Origin: Sphaerimonospora sp050942215
Lineage (GTDB): Bacteria > Actinomycetota > Actinomycetes > Streptosporangiales > Streptosporangiaceae
NCBI RefSeq assembly: GCF_050942215.1
Contig: NZ_CP192056.1
Span: forward strand, 4,216,001-4,280,000
Direction of reading: 5' to 3'
Length of the DNA: 64,000 nt
Part shown: positions 31,595-40,105 of the stretch, one piece after another
Position numbering within the stretch: the stretch's first letter is position 1
How the letters are laid out: every line of letters starts with the position of its first letter
The notes under the pieces: generated by a model
What the model saw: only the letters and a program-made list of their open reading frames with translations
What the model was told of the DNA's origin: nothing
The model's database searches: none
Position numbers and translations under genes: made by a program

Positions 31595-32762
31595 CCTTCT
31601 CCTCCATGTCAGTGGTCGCGCCCGGCTGGTCGTCCGTCACGCTCGTCCGTCCCCTCGGCCGCTCCATCAGCTCGCAGAACTCGTCGAACAGGTACGCGGC
31701 GTCGTGCGGCCCGGCCGCCGCCTCCGGGTGGTACTGCACGCTGAAGGCGGGCCGCTCCAGCAGGCGCAGCCCCTCAACGCAGCCGTCGTTGAGGTTGACG
31801 TGACTGACCTCGGCGGGGCCGTACGGCGTGTCGAACGGCCCGTCCTGCGGGGCCTGTACGGCGAAGCCGTGGTTGTGCGCCGAGATCTCCACCTTGCCGG
31901 TGCGCACGTCCTTGACCGGCTGGTTCACCCCGCGGTGGCCGTAGCGCAGCTTGTAGGTGCCCAGGCCGAGCGCGCGTCCGAAGATCTGGTTGCCGAAGCA
32001 GATGCCGAAGAACGGCACCCCCGCGTCCAGCACCCCGCGCAGCGCCTCGACGGGCCCGTCGGCGGTCGCCGGGTCGCCGGGGCCGTTGGAGAAGAACACG
32101 CCGTCCGGGTCGAGCGCCAGGATGTCGGCCGCGGTGGCCGAGGCGGGCAGGATGTGCACGTCGCAGCCGCGTTCCGCCAGCCGCTGCGGCGTCATGGCCT
32201 TGATGCCGAGGTCGATCGCCGCCACGGTGTGGCGCCGCTCCCCCGTCGCCGGCACGACGTACGGCTCACGCGTGGAGACCTCGCCGGCCAGGTCGGCTCC
32301 GGCCATGCCGGGTGAGCGCCGCACCCGCTCCAGGAGCTCCTCGACCGGGGCCAGCGCCGTACCGGAGAAGACTCCGGCGCGCATCGCGCCGCGCTCGCGC
32401 AGGTGGCGGGTGAGCGCGCGGGTGCCGGGCATGGCGATGCCGACCACGCCCTGCCCGCGCAGGTAGTCCTCCAGCGATCCGTGCGACCGCCAGTTCGACG
32501 CGATGCGTGCGGGCTCGCGCACCACATAGCCGGCGACCCAGATCTTGCGCGACTCCGGGTCCTCCAGGTTCACGCCGGTGTTGCCGACGTGCGGCGCGGT
32601 CATCGCGACGATCTGCCGATGGTAGGAGGGGTCGGTGAGCGTCTCCTGATATCCGGTCATGCCGGTGTTGAAGACCATCTCGCCGAACGTCTCCCCCTCG
32701 GCGCCGTAGGGGGTTCCCTCGAAGACGCGGCCGTCCTCGAGCACGAGCAGTGCTGTCGTCAT
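31587..32762 (-). CDS. carA: Carbamoyl-phosphate synthase small subunit (glutaminase)
   Basis: This 391-residue subunit releases ammonia from glutamine for CarB. The N-terminal domain starts with ALLVLEDGRVFEGTPYGAEG. The class I glutamine amidotransferase domain has the nucleophile in FFGICFGNQIFGRALGLGT and the catalytic His-Glu in VQYHPEAAAGP. The ATG overlaps the pyrC stop codon, and the 3' end overlaps carB, so the whole pyr operon is tightly coupled. Confidence 0.98.
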
Positions 32763-34072
32763 ACGAGCTTCCCTTCAAGCACGGTGGGGCGACCGCGGAG
32801 GAACGTGGCCACGACACGGCCGGGCAGCGTCATGCCCTCGTACGGCGTGTTGCGGCTCCTCGACACCATCGACGTGGGATCCACCCGGGCCCGCACCGAC
32901 GGGTCGTAGAGGGTGATGTTGGCCGGGGATCCGGCCTCGATCGGGCGGCCGTGCCCGGTGAGCCTGCCGATCCGCGCCGGCCGGGCGGACATGCGGTCGG
33001 CCACGCCCGCCCAGTCGAGCAGGCCGGTCTCGACCATGGCCTCCTGGACGGCGGACAGGGCGGTCTCCAGCCCGATCATGCCCATGGCCGCGGCGGCCCA
33101 CTCGGTCTCCTTGTCCTCGACCGGGTGGGGGGCGTGGTCGGTCGCGACGCAGTCGATCGTGCCGTCGGCCAGGGCCTCGCGCAGCACCCGGACGTCCTCG
33201 GCCGTGCGCAGCGGCGGGTTCACCTTGTAAATCGGGTTGTACGGCCCCAGCGGCGACGTCTCGGCGCAGGAGTCGGTGAGCAGCAGGTGATGCGGCGTGA
33301 CCTCGGCCGTGACGTCCCAGCCCTTCGACTTGGCCCAGCGGAGGATCTCCACTGAGCCGGCCGTCGAGACGTGGCACACGTGCAGGCGGGAGCCGACGTG
33401 CGCGGCCAGCAGGCAGTCGCGGGCGATGATCGCCTCCTCGGCGACGGCCGGCCAGCCGGTCAGGCCGAGCCTGGCGGAGACCTCGCCCTCGTTGAGCTGG
33501 GCGCCCTGGGTCAGGCGCGGCTCCTGGGCGTGCTGGGCCACGACGCCGTCGAATGCCTTGACGTACTCCAGCGCCCGCCGCATCAGCACCGCATCGGACA
33601 CGCACCTGCCGTCGTCGGAGAAGACGCGGACCCTGGCGGCCGACTCCGCCATCGCGCCGAGCTCGGCGAGCTGGCTGCCCTCCAGGCCCGAGGTGACCGC
33701 GCCGACCGGCTGGACGTCGCAGTGTCCGTAGGTCCGCCCCAGATGCCAGACCTGCTCGACGACGCCCGCCGTGTCGGCGACCGGGGAGGTGTTGGCCATG
33801 GCGTGAACGGCGGTGAAACCGCCGCGTGCCGCCGCCCGGGTGCCGGTCTCGACGGTCTCCGCGTCCTCCCTGCCGGGCTCGCGCAGGTGGGTGTGCAGGT
33901 CCACCAGGCCGGGCAGGGCGATGAGGCCGTCGGCGTCGACGATCTGGTCGGCCCGGTGGTCCGCCGGGCCGCGGGGCCGCTCGCCGACCTCCGCGATCAC
34001 GCCGTCGCGGATCAGGATGTCGCGCGGGTCGGCGCCCAGGATCCTGGCGCCCTTGATGAGGATGGTGCTCAC
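32759..34072 (-). CDS. pyrC: Dihydroorotase, class I
   Basis: This 437-residue amidohydrolase closes carbamoyl aspartate to dihydroorotate. The metal site is in GLVDLHTHLREPG. Further motifs are a VAQHAQEP segment, HVCHVSTAGS (metal-binding His), VTPHHLLLTD and CVATDHAPHPVEDK (catalytic Asp). The start overlaps the pyrB stop codon. It is a complete, apparently active enzyme, unlike the inactive PyrC homologues of some other operons. Confidence 0.97.
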   Translation of the reverse strand: MSTILIKGARILGADPRDILIRDGVIAEVGERPRGPADHRADQIVDADGLIALPGLVDLHTHLREPGREDAETVETGTRAAARGGFTAVHAMANTSPVADTAGVVEQVWHLGRTYGHCDVQPVGAVTSGLEGSQLAELGAMAESAARVRVFSDDGRCVSDAVLMRRALEYVKAFDGVVAQHAQEPRLTQGAQLNEGEVSARLGLTGWPAVAEEAIIARDCLLAAHVGSRLHVCHVSTAGSVEILRWAKSKGWDVTAEVTPHHLLLTDSCAETSPLGPYNPIYKVNPPLRTAEDVRVLREALADGTIDCVATDHAPHPVEDKETEWAAAAMGMIGLETALSAVQEAMVETGLLDWAGVADRMSARPARIGRLTGHGRPIEAGSPANITLYDPSVRARVDPTSMVSRSRNTPYEGMTLPGRVVATFLRGRPTVLEGKLV

Positions 34073-35004
34073 TCGGTCCCTCCGATCGCGGACTCGGAAC
34101 CGCCCAGCAGCAGGTAGAGGACGGCCATGCGGACGGTCACGCCGTTGCCGACCTGCTCGACGATGGTCGAGCGTGCGGAGTCGGCGACCTCGGCCGAGAT
34201 CTCCATGCCGCGGTTCATCGGCCCGGGATGCATGACGATCGCGTCGTCGTGCAGCCGGGCGAAGCGGTCGCGATCGAGCCCGTAGCGGCGGCTGTACTCC
34301 CGGGCGGAGGGGAAGTAGGCCGCGTTCATCCGTTCGAGCTGCACGCGCAGCATCATCACCACGTCCGTCTTCGGCAGGACGGCGTCGAGGTCGTAGGAGA
34401 CCTGGCAGGGCCAGGTGCCGACCGCCACCGGCAGCAGGGTCGGTGGCGCGACCAGGGTGACCTCGGCGCCCAGCGTGTGCAGCAGCGCGACGTTGGAGCG
34501 GGCCACCCTGCTGTGCAGCACGTCGCCCACGATGGCCACCTTGAGGCCGTCGAGCCTGCCCATCCTGCGCCGCATGCTGAACGCGTCCAGCAGCGCCTGG
34601 GTCGGGTGCTCGTGGGTGCCGTCGCCGGCGTTCACCACGCTGCCGTGCACCCAGCCGGCGAGCCGGTTCGGCGCGCCGGAGGCGCCGTGCCGGATGATCA
34701 CGGCGTCGGCGCCCATGGCCTCCAGCGTGAGCGCGGTGTCCTTGAGCGACTCCCCTTTGGAGAGGCTCGATCCACGCGCCGAGAAGTTGATGACGTCGGC
34801 CGACAGGCGCTTGGCCGCGGCCTCGAACGAGATGCGGGTGCGGGTGGAGTCCTCGAAGAACAGGTTGACCACGGTGCGGCCGCGCAGTGTCGGCAGCTTC
34901 TTGATGGAGCGTTCCGAGACCCTCGCCAGCTCCTCGGCGGTGTCGAGGATGAGCAGCGCGTCGTCGCGGGTGAGGTCGGACGCGGAGATCAGATGGCGGT
35001 TCAT
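34069..35004 (-). CDS. pyrB: Aspartate carbamoyltransferase
   Basis: This 311-residue enzyme joins carbamoyl phosphate and aspartate. The carbamoyl phosphate site is FFEDSTRTRISFEAAAKRL, followed by FSARGSSLSKGESLKDT, HPTQALLDAF and the aspartate-binding region HPGPMNRGMEI. No pyrI regulatory subunit gene is present in the operon, as usual for Gram-positive bacteria. The ATG overlaps the pyrR stop codon. Confidence 0.98.
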   Translation of the reverse strand: MNRHLISASDLTRDDALLILDTAEELARVSERSIKKLPTLRGRTVVNLFFEDSTRTRISFEAAAKRLSADVINFSARGSSLSKGESLKDTALTLEAMGADAVIIRHGASGAPNRLAGWVHGSVVNAGDGTHEHPTQALLDAFSMRRRMGRLDGLKVAIVGDVLHSRVARSNVALLHTLGAEVTLVAPPTLLPVAVGTWPCQVSYDLDAVLPKTDVVMMLRVQLERMNAAYFPSAREYSRRYGLDRDRFARLHDDAIVMHPGPMNRGMEISAEVADSARSTIVEQVGNGVTVRMAVLYLLLGGSESAIGGTE

Positions 35005-35561
35005 CGCGGCTCCTCCTTGATGAGCAGCACGGCGTCGCGCCCGTCCGTCTCCTCCAGATAGACCTTGACCTTCTCGCTCTTGGCCGTGGGCAGGTTCTTG
35101 CCCACGTAGTCGGCGCGGATCGGCAGCTCGCGGTGGCCCCGGTCGACGAGCGTCGCGAGCTGGACGGCCGTGGGCCGGCCCACGTCGTTCAGCGCGTCGA
35201 GCGCCGCGCGTACCGTCCTGCCGGAGTAGAGGACGTCGTCGACGAGGACGACCGTCCTGCCGTCGACCCCCTCCGGGGGCAGCTCGGTGCGGCCGAGCGG
35301 GCGGGCGGGCCGCAGGCGCAGGTCGTCGCGGTACATCGTGATGTCGATGGCGCCGACGGGAACCTCCACGCCCTCGAACTGCGCGATGCGCTCGGCGAGC
35401 CGGTACGCCAGCGTCGCTCCGCGCGTGGGGATCCCGAGCAGTACGACGCTCCGGGCGCCCTTGGTTCGTTCGAGGATCTCGTGCGCGATCCGGGTCAACG
35501 CCCGGTGGATATCAGGCCCATCAAGCACGGCACGCGCTTGGTTCCGGGCGACTTCAGGCAC
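35001..35561 (-). CDS. pyrR: Bifunctional pyr operon regulator / uracil phosphoribosyltransferase
   Basis: This 186-residue protein binds UMP/UTP and then pyr mRNA, and has weak uracil phosphoribosyltransferase activity. The PRPP-binding motif is VVLVDDVLYSGRTVRAALD (about residues 100-118), and the N-terminal GIPTRGATLAYRLAERI is typical. The start is GTG at 35561. A PyrR-type RNA hairpin lies 10-40 bases upstream of this start, so the protein most likely controls its own translation and the whole operon downstream. Confidence 0.97.
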   Translation of the reverse strand: MPEVARNQARAVLDGPDIHRALTRIAHEILERTKGARSVVLLGIPTRGATLAYRLAERIAQFEGVEVPVGAIDITMYRDDLRLRPARPLGRTELPPEGVDGRTVVLVDDVLYSGRTVRAALDALNDVGRPTAVQLATLVDRGHRELPIRADYVGKNLPTAKSEKVKVYLEETDGRDAVLLIKEEPR

Positions 35562-35572
35562 GGCGAAATCAC

Positions 35573-35605
35573 CACCTTTCCCGCCTCACGGGACGGGTCT
35601 TAAAG
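35573..35605 (-). promoter_or_regulatory. PyrR-binding RNA hairpin in the pyr leader
   Basis: Read on the minus strand, the loop at 35593-35584 is TCCCGTGAGG. It fits the known PyrR-binding loop UCCnGnGAGG. It is closed by a CCCG/CGGG stem (35597-35594 and 35583-35580). AAAGGTGG, the likely ribosome-binding site, follows at once, and the pyrR GTG lies about 10 bases further on. This layout fits the actinobacterial mode of control, in which PyrR binding blocks translation initiation, rather than the Bacillus attenuation mode. Confidence 0.85.
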
Positions 35606-35774
35606 GATGTCGGCCGTCAGCGTATCAGCAGGCCTCGTGCCGCCCGCGAGGAGGACCGTCCCGCCGGGGCCCGATGGCATGGCCGGGACCGCGTCGTCGC
35701 GGTTCCCGGGTCCGGGCACGGAGACGACAGGGCGACCGCACGGGGCACTCTTTACGTTCTTTTTTCCAATCTGC

Positions 35775-35807
35775 TTGACCTTTCGGAGTGACAGCTTTAC
35801 CGTCACT
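35775..35807 (+). promoter_or_regulatory. Candidate BldD operator and promoter region upstream of bldD
   Basis: The divergent gap between pyrR and bldD (35562-35959) has no gene. It contains AGTGAC (35787-35792) and GTCACT (35802-35807), an inverted repeat with a 9-base spacer. This resembles the AGTGA/TCAC half-sites of BldD operators. A TTGACC hexamer at 35775-35780 is a possible -35 box. BldD represses its own gene in Streptomyces, so autoregulation is likely but not shown. Confidence 0.5.
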
Positions 35808-35959
35808 GTCCGTAACCACAACTCGCGACCTTCCTGGGTAAAACCCGACGCAGCGGTCACCGAAGGTGCCTGGCCGGGGCGCCAGCCCCGGTGTTCGGAA
35901 CGCTTAGGACAAGGACGCACAATCAAGTGAGAACAGACATAGAAAGCCGGGGGCTGACG

Positions 35960-36454
35960 ATGCCGTCTGACTACGCCAAGTCGCTGGGCGCACGCCTGCG
36001 CGCGATCCGTACGCAGCAGGGGCTGTCCCTGCATGGTGTCGAGGAGAAGTCCCGTGGCAGGTGGAAGGCCGTCGTCGTGGGCTCCTACGAGCGGGGCGAC
36101 CGCGCCGTGACCGTACAGAAGCTGGCCGAACTCGCCGATTTCTACGGGGTGCCGGTGTCGGAGCTCCTGCCCGGCGGGGCCGCGCCGAGCCCGCTGGCGC
36201 CCGCGCCGAAGCTTGTGATCGATTTGGAGCGGCTGGCTCAGCTGCCCAAGGACAAGGCCGGTCCGCTCGCGCGCTACGCGGCCACCATCCAGAGCCAGCG
36301 CGGCGACTACAACGGCAAGGTGCTGTCCATCCGCCAGGAGGACCTGCGCTCGCTCGCGGTGATATACGACAGGTCGCCGGTCGAGCTGACCGAGGAGTTC
36401 ATCAACTGGGGAGTGCTCGACGCGGAGGCACGCCGCGCCGTCGAGTCCTTCTGA
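35960..36454 (+). CDS. bldD: Developmental repressor BldD
   Basis: This 164-residue DNA-binding protein is the c-di-GMP-dependent master repressor of sporulation genes in filamentous actinomycetes. The N-terminal helix-turn-helix (residues about 7-70) reads YAKSLGARLRAIRTQQGLSL...GSYERGDRAVTVQKLAELADFY. The C-terminal effector domain has the complete c-di-GMP signature RxD-x8-RxxD at R114, D116, R125 and D128. ATG at 35960 gives the standard N-terminus (MPSDYAKSLGARLR). The frame is open upstream to 35891, but that part is not conserved-looking. ArcA follows after 27 bases. Confidence 0.97.
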   Translation: MPSDYAKSLGARLRAIRTQQGLSLHGVEEKSRGRWKAVVVGSYERGDRAVTVQKLAELADFYGVPVSELLPGGAAPSPLAPAPKLVIDLERLAQLPKDKAGPLARYAATIQSQRGDYNGKVLSIRQEDLRSLAVIYDRSPVELTEEFINWGVLDAEARRAVESF

Positions 36455-36481
36455 CTCGATTCCTGACCTATTTTGGGGGAC

Positions 36482-37738
36482 ATGCAGAAAACGACGTCGT
36501 TCTATGTCGGTTCTGAGGTCGGCAGGCTGCGGCGGGTCCTGGTCCACATGCCCGAGCCGGCGCTGAAGCGGCTCACCCCCACCAACAAGGACCAGTTGCT
36601 GTTCGACGACGTGCTCTGGGTCCACCGCGCGCTGGAGGAGCACCGGGAATGGTGCGAGGTGCTGGCCGCGCGCGGTGTCCGGGTTCATCGCGTCGGCGAG
36701 ATGCTCGAGCAGACGATCGCGATCCCGGAGGCGAGGAAGCACATCCTCGACGGCAGCGTCGACGAGCACTGGCTCGGCCCGGTGGCCGCCGACGCGGTAC
36801 GCGGCACCCTGGACGCCCTGGACGGCCGGGCGCTGGCGCCTTTCCTCACCGGGGGGATCACCAAGCGCGAGATCATGGAGCTGGGCTGCGAACCGAAGTC
36901 CATCGCCTTCCACACCCTCGGCATGGACGACTTCGTCCTCCCGCCGCTGCCCAACCACCTGTACGCCCGGGACGCCTCATGCTGGATTTACGACGGGGTG
37001 TCCATCAACGCCATGCGCAAGAAGGCCCGCAGGCGGGAGACCCTCAACTACGAGGCGATCTACCGGTGGCATCCGCTGTTCGCACGCGGCTACGACAGGC
37101 CGGACGACGGCGGGTACCACGTCTGGTCTCCCGGCACCCGGATGGGCCCGGCCACCATCGAGGGCGGCGACGTCCTGGTGATCGGCCGCGGCGCGGTGCT
37201 CGTCGGGATGAGTGAGCGGACCCGGCCGCAGGCGGTGGAGACGCTCGCGATGAACCTCTTCAGATCCGGCTCGGCGGCCAAGATCGTGGCGCTCGACCTG
37301 CCGAAGGCCCGTGCCTTCATGCATCTGGACACCGTGATGACCCAGCTCGACGTCGGAAAATTCGTGAAGTACGCCGGGCTCGGCATGCTGCCGTCCTACA
37401 CCGTCGAGCCGGGCGACAACGACAAGGAGCTCAAGGTCACCGACCACTCCCCCGAGGACATGCACCGGGCCATCGCACGGGCGATCGGCCTGGACGACAT
37501 CGAGATCCTGACCCCGGCCCAGGACGCGCACGCGGCGGAGCGCGAGCAGTGGGACGACGGTTGCAACGTGCTGGCGCTGGAGCCCGGCGTGGTGATCGCC
37601 TACGAGCGGAACACCACCACCAACAACTACCTGCGCAGGCACGGGATCGAGGTCATCCCCATCCGCGGCAACGAACTCGGGCGCGGCCGGGGCGGCCCCC
37701 GCTGCATGAGCTGCCCGCTGGTGCGGGACGCCATCTGA
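36482..37738 (+). CDS. arcA: Arginine deiminase
   Basis: This 418-residue enzyme hydrolyses arginine to citrulline and ammonia. The catalytic residues are in place: the YARDASCW segment (Asp of FxRD), the HLDTVMTQLD segment (His), and the C-terminal GPRCMSCPLVRD with the nucleophilic Cys (about residue 408). The N-terminus (YVGSEVGRLRRVLVHMPEPALKRLTPTNKDQLLFDDVLWV) is typical of ArcA. ATG at 36482 has a G-run only two bases upstream; TTG at 36473 is an alternative. No arcB or arcC is near. It is probably cotranscribed with bldD. Confidence 0.94.
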   Translation: MQKTTSFYVGSEVGRLRRVLVHMPEPALKRLTPTNKDQLLFDDVLWVHRALEEHREWCEVLAARGVRVHRVGEMLEQTIAIPEARKHILDGSVDEHWLGPVAADAVRGTLDALDGRALAPFLTGGITKREIMELGCEPKSIAFHTLGMDDFVLPPLPNHLYARDASCWIYDGVSINAMRKKARRRETLNYEAIYRWHPLFARGYDRPDDGGYHVWSPGTRMGPATIEGGDVLVIGRGAVLVGMSERTRPQAVETLAMNLFRSGSAAKIVALDLPKARAFMHLDTVMTQLDVGKFVKYAGLGMLPSYTVEPGDNDKELKVTDHSPEDMHRAIARAIGLDDIEILTPAQDAHAAEREQWDDGCNVLALEPGVVIAYERNTTTNNYLRRHGIEVIPIRGNELGRGRGGPRCMSCPLVRDAI

Positions 37739-37824
37739 CAGCCGTCCGGTCCTCTACCCGGCCCCTCCCTCCGTCCCACGAGTGCCGACTCGTTCACGGG
37801 TCGTCCACCGCGGACCGGTTCGCG

Positions 37825-38247
37825 CTATCCCGCCATGGGGAGGGACGACTGACCCGGAACGCCGAGGATCGACTCGACCTCGCCGACGAACCTGTCGGCC
37901 TCGACGATGATCTCCTCGGCGTCGGTCGGGGTGATCGCCCGGACCATGCCGGCCTCGGCCGCCGCGCGCTTGGTGGCGCTGACCGCGAAGTACGCCGCCC
38001 AGTCGGCGAGTCGCGGCTCCGCCTCCGGCAGCAGTTCCCAGGCGCTGCGCAGCCGCCGCCTCCGCCCGTCGGTCGGCCGCGCCCGCGCCGCGAGGATTCC
38101 GGCGGCCGCGCGCAGGGCCGCGAGATGTGCCGAGACGTACCTGCTCGCGGGTGTGGGCGCGGCGTTCGCGTCGGCCAGGCACGCCCTGGCGTCCGCCAGG
38201 TGCGCCAGGACCGTCTGCGAGACCCGCGGCCCGTTCCGTTCAGTCAT
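37825..38247 (-). CDS. SAV_6107-type HEPN domain protein
   Basis: This 140-residue, all-helical protein matches the actinobacterial SAV_6107 HEPN family in pattern (HLAALRAAAGILAARARPT, SAWELLPEAEPRLADWAAYFA, AKRAAAEAG). HEPN proteins are often nucleotide- or RNA-acting partners, but the RxxxxH RNase motif is not evident here, so activity is unknown. ATG at 38247 has GAGGAGG five bases upstream. A longer reading frame begins at 38397 but lacks such a site. A LexA-box promoter lies about 275 bases upstream on the same strand. Confidence 0.85.
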   Translation of the reverse strand: MTERNGPRVSQTVLAHLADARACLADANAAPTPASRYVSAHLAALRAAAGILAARARPTDGRRRRLRSAWELLPEAEPRLADWAAYFAVSATKRAAAEAGMVRAITPTDAEEIIVEADRFVGEVESILGVPGQSSLPMAG

Positions 38248-38525
38248 GCCCGCCTCCTCGAGTCGTGGCACCACCCGGCGGTCTTCGCCGGTGACATCAC
38301 GGTCGCAGATCGCACCGACAAAAATTCCGCCTGCGGGTGGCCGGACGAGGAGCTTCCCCTCTCCCCCTCCGGCCTGGCGACCGTTTCGAAGAGTCATGTC
38401 CCGTCGCGCGGGGCGCCGGCTGGATCCCCGCCCGCGGTGGACGCGCTTCGAAACGCTCCCCGGGTCGTGTCCGGCGGCCGCCGGAGCGGTGGCAGCCGTC
38501 AGACACCCCTACGTCCCACATACCA

Positions 38526-38557
38526 TCGAACATAGATTCGACCGCATGCACTGTCAA
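38526..38557 (-). promoter_or_regulatory. Strong promoter overlapped by a LexA-type SOS box
   Basis: On the minus strand a TTGACA -35 box (38557-38552) and a TATGTT -10 box (38534-38529) are separated by exactly 17 bases. A 16-bp palindrome, TCGAAC-N4-ATTCGA on the plus strand (38526-38541), covers the -10 box. It fits the actinobacterial LexA site TCGAAC-N4-GTTCGA with one mismatch. The rest of the 360-base gap to 38248 holds no clear gene. It contains an inverted repeat with arms at 38382-38391 and 38446-38455, inside the would-be 5' leader of the HEPN gene. Confidence 0.75.
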
Positions 38558-38607
38558 GGGTTGTCAGCGGACACGGTTTCGGCGTGACGTACCGGCGGAC
38601 GGCGCGA

Positions 38608-39447
38608 TCAGCGGCGGAACCTCCCCCGCACGTGAACGGGGACGCCGGTGCCCAGCAGGCCCGGCAGGATCTCGGCCACCGGCATCGGCAGCCGCACGCA
38701 ACCGTGCGAGGCCGGATGCAGCGGCACCGAGAGCGCGCCGTGCAGGGCGATGCCGCCGTTGAAGAAGATCGGGTTGTACAGCCGGCCCAGGTAGGACCGG
38801 TGCCAGCCGCTCACCCGCCAGGTCGTCCTGTAGTCGCCGGTCGGCGTGGTCGCGCTGCCGCTGAACCTCTGCCGCCTGCCGTTCCACGTCGCGTACTCGA
38901 CGTAGGGGATCCCGCTTCCGCTGGAGACGTGACTGATCACCTTCGGCTCGCCGGCCCGGTAGAGCACCATGATCTGCTGGGTGAGGTTCACCTCGACGCG
39001 GTTCTGCCTGCCCTTGGGGACCAGCGCCCTGGGCGCCTTCGGGTTCTCCAGCGCCACCCAGGTCCGGCTCGCCACCGTGCTCGTCGGTTTGATCCCCTGC
39101 ACCTTCTGGAACGCCCAGACGGCCATCATCGTGTCCTGGCCGTACCTGCCGTCGATCTTGCCGGGAACGTACCCGAGCTCGGTCAGCCGGGTCTGCAACG
39201 CCGTGACCTCGGCGCCCTTGGCCCCGGGCCGGAGGGTCTTGCGCGGCGCCGGCTTCCGCTGCACCGCCTGCCGCTGTGCCGTCTGCTCGTGCGATGCCTG
39301 CCGCGATGCCGACTGGTGCGATGCCGACTGGTGCGATGCCGGCGCGGTCCGCGCCTGCGCGGGAACGGCCAGGCCGCCCGTCGCGAGCGTCACGGCTCCA
39401 GCCGTGATCAGTGCGGCGGCGGCGAACCTCCGCCGTGGACCCCCCAT
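38608..39447 (-). CDS. L,D-transpeptidase with peptidoglycan-binding domain
   Basis: This secreted cell-wall enzyme (279 residues) makes 3-3 peptide cross-links. A signal peptide (about 1-31, ending VPAQA) is followed by a Gln/Ser/His-rich linker encoded by a 15-bp tandem DNA repeat near 39305-39340. Then come a peptidoglycan-binding domain (LRPGAKGAEVTALQTRLTELGY) and a YkuD domain. The catalytic motif HGALSVPLHPASHGCVRL has the His and Cys. ATG at 39447 is chosen; TTG at 39453, two codons upstream, has a slightly better spaced GAGAGG. Confidence 0.95.
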   Translation of the reverse strand: MGGPRRRFAAAALITAGAVTLATGGLAVPAQARTAPASHQSASHQSASRQASHEQTAQRQAVQRKPAPRKTLRPGAKGAEVTALQTRLTELGYVPGKIDGRYGQDTMMAVWAFQKVQGIKPTSTVASRTWVALENPKAPRALVPKGRQNRVEVNLTQQIMVLYRAGEPKVISHVSSGSGIPYVEYATWNGRRQRFSGSATTPTGDYRTTWRVSGWHRSYLGRLYNPIFFNGGIALHGALSVPLHPASHGCVRLPMPVAEILPGLLGTGVPVHVRGRFRR

Positions 39448-39535
39448 GGTCAACCCAGCCTCTCAATATCCTCAAGTAAGGACCAAAGCTACCTATAGCG
39501 TACGAGCCGGGCGCCGATCTGTTTAGAGTGGCCGG

Positions 39536-40018
39536 GTGTCAGAAATGTTGCATCCGAACGCCGCCCGTGTGGCGGACGCCCTCCGCTCCCACGGGGTGGC
39601 GGGCAAGGTGAAGGTCCTCGACGAGGCGGCGCCCACCGCGGCCATCGCCGCATCCCAGCTCGGCTGCGAGATCGGGGCGATCGCCAACAGCCTCGTCTTC
39701 GACGCCGACGGATCTCCGCTGCTCGTGCTCACCAGCGGCGCCCATCGCGTGGACACCGCGCTGGTCGCCGGGCTGGTCGGAGCCCGGAAGGTGCGGCGAG
39801 CCACCCCCGAGTTCGTCCGCGAGCACACCGGACAGCCGATCGGCGGCGTCGCCCCGGTCGGACATCCCGCCCCGATCCGGACGCTGGTGGACAACTGGCT
39901 GAGCAAGCACGAGGTGGTGTGGGCCGCGGGAGGTCACCCGCACACGGTCTTCCCCACGACCTTCGACGAGCTGGTCAGGATCACCGGCGGCACCCCCGCC
40001 GAGGTCGGCCTCACCTAG
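39536..40018 (+). CDS. YbaK/EbsC-type aminoacyl-tRNA deacylase
   Basis: This 160-residue protein belongs to the YbaK/ProX editing family, which removes wrongly attached amino acids from tRNA. The typical core is ASQLGCEIGAIANSLVFDADGSPLLVLTSGAHRVD (the conserved Lys of YbaK is shifted or replaced here), and the later HTGQPIGGVAPVGHP (GGxxPxGH) and WAAGGHPHTVF segments are family features. Start is GTG. It is divergent from the L,D-transpeptidase gene. Confidence 0.9.
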   Translation: MSEMLHPNAARVADALRSHGVAGKVKVLDEAAPTAAIAASQLGCEIGAIANSLVFDADGSPLLVLTSGAHRVDTALVAGLVGARKVRRATPEFVREHTGQPIGGVAPVGHPAPIRTLVDNWLSKHEVVWAAGGHPHTVFPTTFDELVRITGGTPAEVGLT

Positions 40019-40034
40019 CCGGCCTCACCTAGCC
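40007..40034 (+). repeat. 14-bp tandem duplication over the stop codon
   Basis: The unit GGCCTCACCTAGCC occurs at 40007-40020 and again at 40021-40034. The first copy contains the TAG stop codon of the YbaK-type gene. This looks like a recent slippage event in the 3' end. Confidence 0.85.
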
Positions 40035-40052
40035 GGCGGCGCCCGCCGCCGG
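40033..40052 (+). terminator. Terminator hairpin after the YbaK-type gene
   Basis: A perfect 9-bp inverted repeat of G and C (arms 40033-40041 and 40044-40052, 2-nt loop) follows the stop codon by 14 bases. A short TCTTCG tail follows. It is a plausible actinomycete terminator. Confidence 0.6.
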
Positions 40053-40105
40053 TCTTCGCGCCGTCGTCCGCGCACCCCGCCGATCGGGGCACTAGTCTCC
40101 GATGT

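Noticed and set aside
37825..38397. Long form of the HEPN protein starting at 38397
   Set aside because: The extra 50 residues look like translated leader (Gly/Arg-rich), and the inner ATG at 38247 has a strong GAGGAGG site.
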